Of a stretch of 34,856 bases of DNA, positions 29,150 to 34,856 are shown in pieces (position 1 is the stretch's first letter; each line of letters begins with the position of its first letter). This DNA is from a virus: IMG/VR virus record IMGVR_UViG_3300011248_000018, positions 1 through 34,856 of that record; one strand, given 5' to 3'. Below the pieces are notes generated by a model. The model ran no database searches. It was given only the letters and a program-made list of their open reading frames with translations, and was not told the origin of the DNA. Position numbers and translations under genes: made by a program.

Positions 29150-29304
29150 CGGTATCTGACCTTGGCATAGCACCGTCCGAGGTTAGAAACATGACGTTAG
29201 GCGAGATTGACGCCTGTATCTGGGCCAAGATTCGCCATGAAAAGCCGGATACCGACATGATGGAAGAAATGTACCAAGACCTACAGGAGGCGCTAGGAAA
29301 ATAA
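28763..29304 (+). CDS. Tail assembly chaperone GT-type, -1 frameshift product
   Basis: A -1 slip on A-AAA-AAG (29101-29107, within eight A at 29099-29106) joins the first 115 residues to a second open frame, 29107-29304. It reads AVNWEADWREVYGIAVSDLG, then IAPSEVRNMTLGEIDACIWA, and ends MYQDLQEALGK. The second part is a recognisable gpT-type domain with no start codon of its own. The total is about 180 aa. In lambda and many siphoviruses both G and GT forms are needed for tail length control. The heptamer is the same type as in E. coli dnaX. Confidence 0.8.
29099..29107 (+). promoter_or_regulatory. Programmed -1 ribosomal frameshift site
   Basis: Eight A followed by G contain the heptamer A-AAA-AAG in register with the upstream frame (codons at 29102 and 29105). 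GCCGT right after it (29107-29111) can pair with ACGGC about 30 bases further on, a possible downstream stem. The register and the length of the following open frame support a real frameshift. Confidence 0.82.
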
Positions 29305-31172
29305 TGGCAACCACAGTAGGCGGTATCCGTGTTCGCATCATCGGCGATGATTCTGATCTCCAGAAGAAACTCGCTGACTCATCCAAGGCGGTGGCCAAGT
29401 ATGCCGCCGCTGCCGGTGTGGCTGCCGCAGCCGCTGCAACCGCGCTCACCGTGCAGGGCCTCAAGGCCGTTGACGCACAAGCCAAGCTCGCCCGCTCCCT
29501 CAATACCACCATTGACTCCCTTCGCGCCATGCAGATGGCGGCCAGCGAGGCGGGGCTTGATGGCATGGAAGGCTCCCTTGCCCGTCTGAACCGTCGCCTT
29601 GGTGCGGCTGAGATGGGCATGGGTGACGCTGCGGTATCGGTCAAGGCGCTGGGCCTGAACCTGCAAGAGCTCTCTGCCATGGAGGTGGACCAGCGTGTTG
29701 CCGCCATCGCTGATGCAGTTCGCGATAGCGGAATGTCCATGCAGCAAGCAGCCCGCCATGCTCAGAACCTGGGGTTTGAGCAGGCAGAGGCGGCGGCGTT
29801 CTTCAAGCAGGGCGGCGACTCTATCCGCGCCTACCGTGAAGAAATCGAATCGCTGGGGCTGTCCCTGTCTGAGGTAGACGCGGCCAAGGTCGAGCAGGCT
29901 AATGATGCCTTTGCTCGCGCTGCGACTATCATTGAAGGGGTGAGCCAGCGGCTTGCGATTGAATTCGCGCCTATCCTCACCGCTGTGAGCCAAATGTTCA
30001 CGGATGCTGCCAAGGAAGCTGGCGGCTTTGGTGAGGCGACTTCTGATGCATTCCAGTTTGTGGTGGATTCGTCTGCTTTTGTGATGAATGCGGTAGAGAG
30101 CATCCGAAGGGTGTTCGCTGTCACGGCAGATCTCATTATTACGTCATGGGCGACCGTAGCCACGGCTGTATCTAATGCTGTTCTCAAGGTTATCGAGGTG
30201 GCCAACGCCGTGCCAGGGGTCAACCTGGATGCCGCCGAGGAGTCAGTGCGCAATTTCGCCGTGCAATCTGAGGCGGTAGCTAAGAACGCATTCGAGAATA
30301 TCCACAAGACACTGATGGAGCCACTTCCCGGCGACGTATTTCAGGGATTCGTGGCTGATGCCCGCGAAGCCGCCGAGGAGGCCGCGCAAGAGGCTGTGAA
30401 GCTGAACGACTTGCTTCGCCCTGACCTTGGGGGGGGTGCGGGAGGCGAGTCCGAGGAAGAGAAGAAGCACCGGGAAGAAATAGAAAAGCGTCTTGAGCGG
30501 ATTCGTGAAGCGAACATGACCGAGGCCGAACTGGCCAATGCCAAGTTTGAGCAGGAGTCAGAAGCACTCCAAATGGCGCTTGAGAACCGGCTAATCACCG
30601 AACAAGAGTGGATGGAGCTGGAGCGGCAGCAGAAGGCCCGCCACGAGGACGAGCTGACCGATATTGAAAAGCGAGCGTCTGACAGGCGACAAAACCTTGT
30701 AGATCAAGAGGCTCGCAACAAAGAGCAGGCCACTAAGGATATGTGGTCGAACCTTTCCAGCTTAATGAACTCAGAATCCCGCAAACTATTTGAGATAGGC
30801 AGGGCGGCAGCCATTGCCAATACGGTAATTAGCACATGGGAGTCTGCTGGTGATGCGGCCAAGTGGGGCATGAAAATAGGTGGCCCGCCTCTTGCCGCTG
30901 CATTCGCTGGTGCCGCTGTTGTTGCTGGGTTTGCCCGCGTGCAGTCCATTGCCTCACAGTCATTTGGCGGCGGAAAGGGAAGCGCCGGTGGAGCTGGTGC
31001 GGGGTCTGGATCAGTGCAGACGGCGGGCGTTGGCATTCAGGGTCAGCAACAACAATCCCAAACCATGTTCGTGCAGGGCATCAACCCGAACGACCTGTAT
31101 TCCGGCGAGCAAATGGTGAGCATGATCAATATGGCGCAGGAAAACGGGGCAGTGTTGAGGGTTTCGCAATGA
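29304..31172 (+). CDS. Tape measure protein
   Basis: This 622-aa protein follows the chaperone genes with a TAATG overlap. It starts VGGIRVRIIGDDSDLQKKLA, has an Ala-rich hydrophobic stretch (GVAAAAAATALTVQGLKAVD), and long helical and coiled-coil parts (about 360-480, EEEKKHREEIEKRLERIREA). A second hydrophobic part and a glycine-rich end follow. By the usual 1.5 angstrom per residue, the tail would be about 90 nm. No lytic domain is visible. Confidence 0.88.
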   Translation: MATTVGGIRVRIIGDDSDLQKKLADSSKAVAKYAAAAGVAAAAAATALTVQGLKAVDAQAKLARSLNTTIDSLRAMQMAASEAGLDGMEGSLARLNRRLGAAEMGMGDAAVSVKALGLNLQELSAMEVDQRVAAIADAVRDSGMSMQQAARHAQNLGFEQAEAAAFFKQGGDSIRAYREEIESLGLSLSEVDAAKVEQANDAFARAATIIEGVSQRLAIEFAPILTAVSQMFTDAAKEAGGFGEATSDAFQFVVDSSAFVMNAVESIRRVFAVTADLIITSWATVATAVSNAVLKVIEVANAVPGVNLDAAEESVRNFAVQSEAVAKNAFENIHKTLMEPLPGDVFQGFVADAREAAEEAAQEAVKLNDLLRPDLGGGAGGESEEEKKHREEIEKRLERIREANMTEAELANAKFEQESEALQMALENRLITEQEWMELERQQKARHEDELTDIEKRASDRRQNLVDQEARNKEQATKDMWSNLSSLMNSESRKLFEIGRAAAIANTVISTWESAGDAAKWGMKIGGPPLAAAFAGAAVVAGFARVQSIASQSFGGGKGSAGGAGAGSGSVQTAGVGIQGQQQQSQTMFVQGINPNDLYSGEQMVSMINMAQENGAVLRVSQ

Positions 31173-31978
31173 CAGTAATCAGCACAAACCTAACTCTTGG
31201 CCCCGGCGACTACCCGCTCAACCATGCGCGGATACTGTACGAGAGTATCGCCACCATTGACAACGCTATTGGCTCCAGCGAGGCGGCAGGGTTCCCGGCT
31301 GTCTCTGCGGTCAATTCAGACACCTATGAGTATTGGAAGCCCGTCACAATGCCCGCCACCTTCACGGTGGATGCCGGTGTAGCCAAGGACGTGGACGCGG
31401 TAGGGATTGCAGCGCACAGCTTCGCCACGGATAACGTGACCATCACCATCGAATACAGCACGGACGGCTCGACATGGTCTGGTGTGTCTACTGGATCGTT
31501 CGGTGCGCAGGATGGCACGCCTGTATTGGCCCTGTTCGATAGCGTATATGCTCGCTACTGGCGCATCACTTTCGCAGGCTCCACGGCTCCCCAGATAGGC
31601 GTTATCTATATCGGGCAAGCCTTGCAGATGCAACGCCCCTTCTACGGCGGCCATACACCAATCAACCTTGGCCGGGTGACTGACTACATTGGCAACATGA
31701 GCGAGGGGGGGCAGATTCTCGGGACGTTCGTTATCCGCAAGGGCACTAAGACGCAATACGATTGGAATAACTTGACGGCGGCATGGGTGCGCGAGACGTT
31801 CGACCCGTTCATCCGGGCGGTCCGTGGTGCGCGGCCTTTCTTCCTTGCTTGGAATGCGCTGACGTTCCCGCGTGAAGTGGGCTATCTGATCGTAGGCGAG
31901 GACATCCGCCCAAGCAACACCGGGACCAGGGACTTGATGCAGGTGGGATTCACGGCACAGGGGCTGTCAGATGAGTGA
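31169..31978 (+). CDS. Distal/minor tail protein with galactose-binding-like region
   Basis: The start at ATG 31169 (GAGGG upstream) gives 269 aa; an earlier start at 30863 would run through the tape measure gene. It has a beta-rich middle (TITIEYSTDGSTWSGVSTG, then YARYWRITFAGSTAPQIGVI), the look of an F5/8 or galactose-binding fold. The end (VRGARPFFLAWN, then REVGYLIVGEDIRP) is a recurring part of minor tail proteins in this slot. It should lie at the tail tip. Confidence 0.75.
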   Translation: MTVISTNLTLGPGDYPLNHARILYESIATIDNAIGSSEAAGFPAVSAVNSDTYEYWKPVTMPATFTVDAGVAKDVDAVGIAAHSFATDNVTITIEYSTDGSTWSGVSTGSFGAQDGTPVLALFDSVYARYWRITFAGSTAPQIGVIYIGQALQMQRPFYGGHTPINLGRVTDYIGNMSEGGQILGTFVIRKGTKTQYDWNNLTAAWVRETFDPFIRAVRGARPFFLAWNALTFPREVGYLIVGEDIRPSNTGTRDLMQVGFTAQGLSDE

Positions 31979-34856
31979 GAACGAAAAGACAGGCGCGGAG
32001 CCGTTTGAGCGGCTTCTGATGTACCCGGACAAGTGCAAGCTGGAATGGGGGCAGGGCGCGTGCTATGCGGGGCGGACGAACTTCTTTCCTAGCAGCGAGT
32101 TTGATTTCTCTTCTTCCTTCTGGGAGAGCGGCGGATTCATTGCAACAAACGAACTCCCTGATGACCCTTTTGGCGGCAATCTGACAATCCAGCTAGAGGC
32201 TGGCGCAGGAGACGGTCAGATCAACGGGAGCCCCGATGTACCCGTGGGCTCGGGGGCTGGAGGAGACACGATATACTACACCTTCTACCTGAAGTATTTT
32301 GATGCGAGCGAAATCGACCGTGTCATTTTCTTGGTGCAGAACTCTGACCTTGATTACTCTGGCGTGGCTGTCTCTCTGGGGATTAGTGGCGCAGCACCAT
32401 CTATCGCCGCATACCTGAATGATGAATATTTTGAGGCGTATTCAGTTGAGCAAGTGGGCAGCTCCGATCCTGATGGCCATTTCTGGGCAAAGGTAGAGGT
32501 TTCGATTCTCAGGGAGAATCAGTCCGACCCAACTGCTGTTAGGATTTGGCCTAGAAACGGGGGCATTCTCCCCAATGTTGGCGAGTCGGTATATATCTAT
32601 GGCCTGACCGCAAGCACACGAGAGGATGAGGACTACGTTCCCACCTATGGCACGCCTGTTAATGCCATTAGCGCAACCAAATGCTACAACACCCGCGCCA
32701 CCTGCCAAGTGCCTGATGTGTACGACCGTGGCGAGCTAGAGCTGAAATTCAGCTTTAACCAGCGCCGTTTGCCCCGTGGCGAGTATCACATTCCTTCACT
32801 GACCGGCGTGCGCATCACTCCCGGCTCTATCAATCCCGGCGGCTCTGACTCCAATGTTTCGGCCATGGGCAAGCGGGCCACTATCAGCGCGAGCTTTCAG
32901 GATCATACCCACTCTGATTTGCTGGTTGATCCGTATGTCGCTGAACGCGACTACGATCCGAAAACACGCGGCACGTTCTGGAGCAAGTGGCGGGCACGAA
33001 ATCCGTACTACATGCACAGGAAGCTGGTGTATGAATCCGGCTATATTCGGGATGGAGAGGTGGTGGATTCAATCACGCGCACCTTCTTCATTACCGGGTT
33101 CTCCGGGCCTGACTCTAATGGTCGCGTGAATATCAGCGGTAAGGACGTGCTGACGCTGGCGGCTAACGACAAGGCCAAGGCCCCGTTTGCGTCTACAGGC
33201 AAGCTGGATTCTGATATTACGGATTCAGCCACCAGCCTGACACTAACACCTTCTGGCATTGGCGACCTTGAGTATCCGGCATCTGGTTTCGTTCGTATTA
33301 GCAAGGAGGTGCTGGAGTTCACGCGCACAGGCGACGTTTTGACCGTTACGCGGGCGCAGTACGGCACCGAGGCCGACGAGCACGACGAAGGAGACACGGT
33401 GCAGCTTTGCCTGGTTTATGAGTCTGCCGCGCCATCTGACATTCTGTACGACTTCCTGAACACCTATGCCAAGGTGCCGGACGAGTTTCTGGACAAGGCG
33501 CAATGGGATGCAGAGCAGCTTGATTATCTGCCTCGACGCTACTCAGCCATTATCAGCGAGCCGGAAGGCGTCACCAAGCTGGTTAACGAGCTGTGTCAGC
33601 AAATGCACTTCACGACATGGTTCGATGAGCGTGAATCTCTGGTCAAGATGCGGGCTGTGCGGCCTGCTGAAAACGATACCATCTATGAGTTGAACGACGA
33701 CGCCAACTTGAAGATGGATTCGATTCAGTGGACCGATAAGGCCGACGAGCTGGTCACGCAAGTGTGGGTCTACTATGGCCAGATCAACCCGACCGAGAAG
33801 CTGGATCAGGGTGATAACTACGCGGCTCTGGACGTTATTGCAGACTTGGATAGCGAAGGCGCAGACCGCAACAACCTGAGCCGCATCAAGACCATCTATA
33901 GCCGATGGATTGACGCCACCAACGGCGCAGCGGCTATCGACCTTGGGAACAAGATTCTTGCCAGGTATGCGTCCGCCCCGCGTGAGTGCACATTCTCTCT
34001 AGATGCCAAGGACCGGGATGTGTGGCTGGCCAACTTCGTGCGGCTCACTAATCGGTTGCGTGTGGACTTCAACGGCCTGCCCACTCCGGTGAATATGCAG
34101 GTGTTCGAGGCGCAAGAGTCTCAGGCCGGGGCCACGTTCACATACAAGGCGAAGGAGTACGTCGCCCAGCTTACCAATGACGACTCAGTGCAAGACCCGA
34201 ATGTGAGAAACATTATCATCTCGGCGGACACGCTGAACGTGAATCTGAGGGAGCTGCACGACAGCCAATACGCGCCACCGACCGGCACCGAGACCATAAC
34301 CGTTACAGTGCGCAATGGCGTGACCTTGGGCGGTTATGCTGCGGATGATGGCACGAACATCCCCTACGGACAGCGCGACACTGGTAACGACTTCTACGAC
34401 GGCGGCACTGGCTCAGTGTCTGGCCTGAACGCTGGACAGATTCCAATACTGCAACGGCGCGGCATTGGCTCGCTGCGCACCACGGCAAGCGGCGCAGCCT
34501 ACCCTGACGGCGGCGGCAATGCTGACTTCGAGATTCGCGAATACCCCATCAGCACCGCTTTCGATACCGGCTCATGGCCTGCTGGCGTGACGCTGAATAT
34601 GGTGCTCGAAGGCGGGGCGCGGATTCTTGGCGAGGGCGGGAATGGATCTACGCATGGGTTGAGCCAGAACGGAGGCAGCGCACAGACTACTAGCAAAAAA
34701 GCAGCCCCCGGTGGAGATGGCGGGCACGGAATTCGCGTCCAGTATCCAATATCGGTAACCAACGGCGGCATTATTGCGGCTGGCGGTGCTGGTGGTGCGT
34801 GCTGTGTCGTCGAAACTGCGAATATCCCGGCTAAGTATATCATTGTGCCCGGTGGT
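31971..34856 (+). CDS. Tail hub/tip protein, N-terminal 962 of 1067 residues (continues at 1-318)
   Basis: The frame starts at ATG 31971 (AGGGG upstream, overlap with previous stop) and is open to the last base. A short conserved head (CKLEWGQGACYAG, residues 22-34) is followed by about 195 residues (35-232) that resemble a carbohydrate-binding jelly roll (SSSFWESGGFIAT, then YYTFYLKYFDAS). The head seems to resume at KCYNTRATCQVPDVYDRGEL. A long hub region follows (VTKLVNELCQQMHFTTWFDE; VWVYYGQINPTEKLDQGDN). The last 270 residues plus the part at 1-318 are glycine-rich. It likely binds the host surface. Confidence 0.85.
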   Translation, partial: MSENEKTGAEPFERLLMYPDKCKLEWGQGACYAGRTNFFPSSEFDFSSSFWESGGFIATNELPDDPFGGNLTIQLEAGAGDGQINGSPDVPVGSGAGGDTIYYTFYLKYFDASEIDRVIFLVQNSDLDYSGVAVSLGISGAAPSIAAYLNDEYFEAYSVEQVGSSDPDGHFWAKVEVSILRENQSDPTAVRIWPRNGGILPNVGESVYIYGLTASTREDEDYVPTYGTPVNAISATKCYNTRATCQVPDVYDRGELELKFSFNQRRLPRGEYHIPSLTGVRITPGSINPGGSDSNVSAMGKRATISASFQDHTHSDLLVDPYVAERDYDPKTRGTFWSKWRARNPYYMHRKLVYESGYIRDGEVVDSITRTFFITGFSGPDSNGRVNISGKDVLTLAANDKAKAPFASTGKLDSDITDSATSLTLTPSGIGDLEYPASGFVRISKEVLEFTRTGDVLTVTRAQYGTEADEHDEGDTVQLCLVYESAAPSDILYDFLNTYAKVPDEFLDKAQWDAEQLDYLPRRYSAIISEPEGVTKLVNELCQQMHFTTWFDERESLVKMRAVRPAENDTIYELNDDANLKMDSIQWTDKADELVTQVWVYYGQINPTEKLDQGDNYAALDVIADLDSEGADRNNLSRIKTIYSRWIDATNGAAAIDLGNKILARYASAPRECTFSLDAKDRDVWLANFVRLTNRLRVDFNGLPTPVNMQVFEAQESQAGATFTYKAKEYVAQLTNDDSVQDPNVRNIIISADTLNVNLRELHDSQYAPPTGTETITVTVRNGVTLGGYAADDGTNIPYGQRDTGNDFYDGGTGSVSGLNAGQIPILQRRGIGSLRTTASGAAYPDGGGNADFEIREYPISTAFDTGSWPAGVTLNMVLEGGARILGEGGNGSTHGLSQNGGSAQTTSKKAAPGGDGGHGIRVQYPISVTNGGIIAAGGAGGACCVVETANIPAKYIIVPGG

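Noticed and set aside
1-34856. Integrase, CI-type repressor, partition genes, tRNAs or attachment site
   Set aside because: Nothing in the frames read shows tyrosine or serine recombinase motifs, a LexA/CI peptidase, ParA or tRNA structure. This is absence by eye, not a database search.

Overview
The window looks like one complete, circularly permuted genome of a small tailed phage (siphovirus type) that infects a Gram-negative host, most likely a gammaproteobacterium. Nearly every base is coding, genes overlap by 1-10 nt, and the structural genes follow the HK97 order: small and large terminase, portal, MuF-like protein, S78 prohead protease, HK97 capsid, connectors, tail tube, frameshifted tail chaperones, tape measure, tail tip. 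The gene running off the right end (31971 to 34856, exactly 962 codons) continues in the same frame at base 1 and stops at 318. This makes one glycine-rich tail protein of 1067 aa split by the arbitrary cut. The Gram-negative host is inferred from a lipobox lipoprotein in the lysis region and an RMF-like ribosome protein. I cannot name a host species from sequence alone.

Layout: (1) 1-4923, rightward: end of the tail hub gene, accessory tail proteins, a tail fibre with leucine-rich (DUF285-like) repeats, an M15-type peptidase that is probably the endolysin, and four small membrane or lipoprotein genes (holin/spanin candidates). (2) 12462-4790, leftward, one long overlapping array of about 23 genes: RecE-like exonuclease, an uncharacterised companion, SSB, then many small genes including a SANT/Myb-like protein, a mini LysR-type HTH protein, zinc-finger proteins, an RMF/CrpP-like protein, a SleB-type cell wall hydrolase, a DUF551-like protein and a LuxR-type HTH protein. 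(3) 12463-12551: divergent control region. (4) 12552-17231, rightward: Cro-like HTH protein, SF2 helicase, VRR-NUC nuclease, and an 885-aa primase-polymerase/ATPase. (5) 17232-17765: non-coding, with a terminator, an AT-rich stretch and at least nine GTGTGCC(ACC)-type repeats in both orientations, a good candidate for an iteron-type replication origin. (6) 17766-19975: a rightward operon of small unknown genes, with a second mini LysR-type HTH and three membrane proteins. (7) 20129-34856 and across the junction: packaging, head and tail genes.

How it may work together: the Cro-like protein and divergent operators probably set leftward versus rightward early transcription. The PrimPol/ATPase, helicase and nuclease would act at the iteron cluster, while the exonuclease and SSB handle recombination. 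No integrase, CI-type repressor with peptidase domain, partition gene, tRNA or CRISPR array was seen. Strict lysis, or an episomal state, therefore fits better than integration.

Most notable observations: the iteron-like origin beside a PrimPol gene, the canonical A-AAA-AAG frameshift site in the tail chaperone gene, the phage-borne RMF/CrpP-like protein, a carbohydrate-binding-like insertion in the tail hub, two LysR-type DNA-binding mini-proteins in opposing operons, and an apparently leaderless terminase small subunit gene directly behind a terminator.
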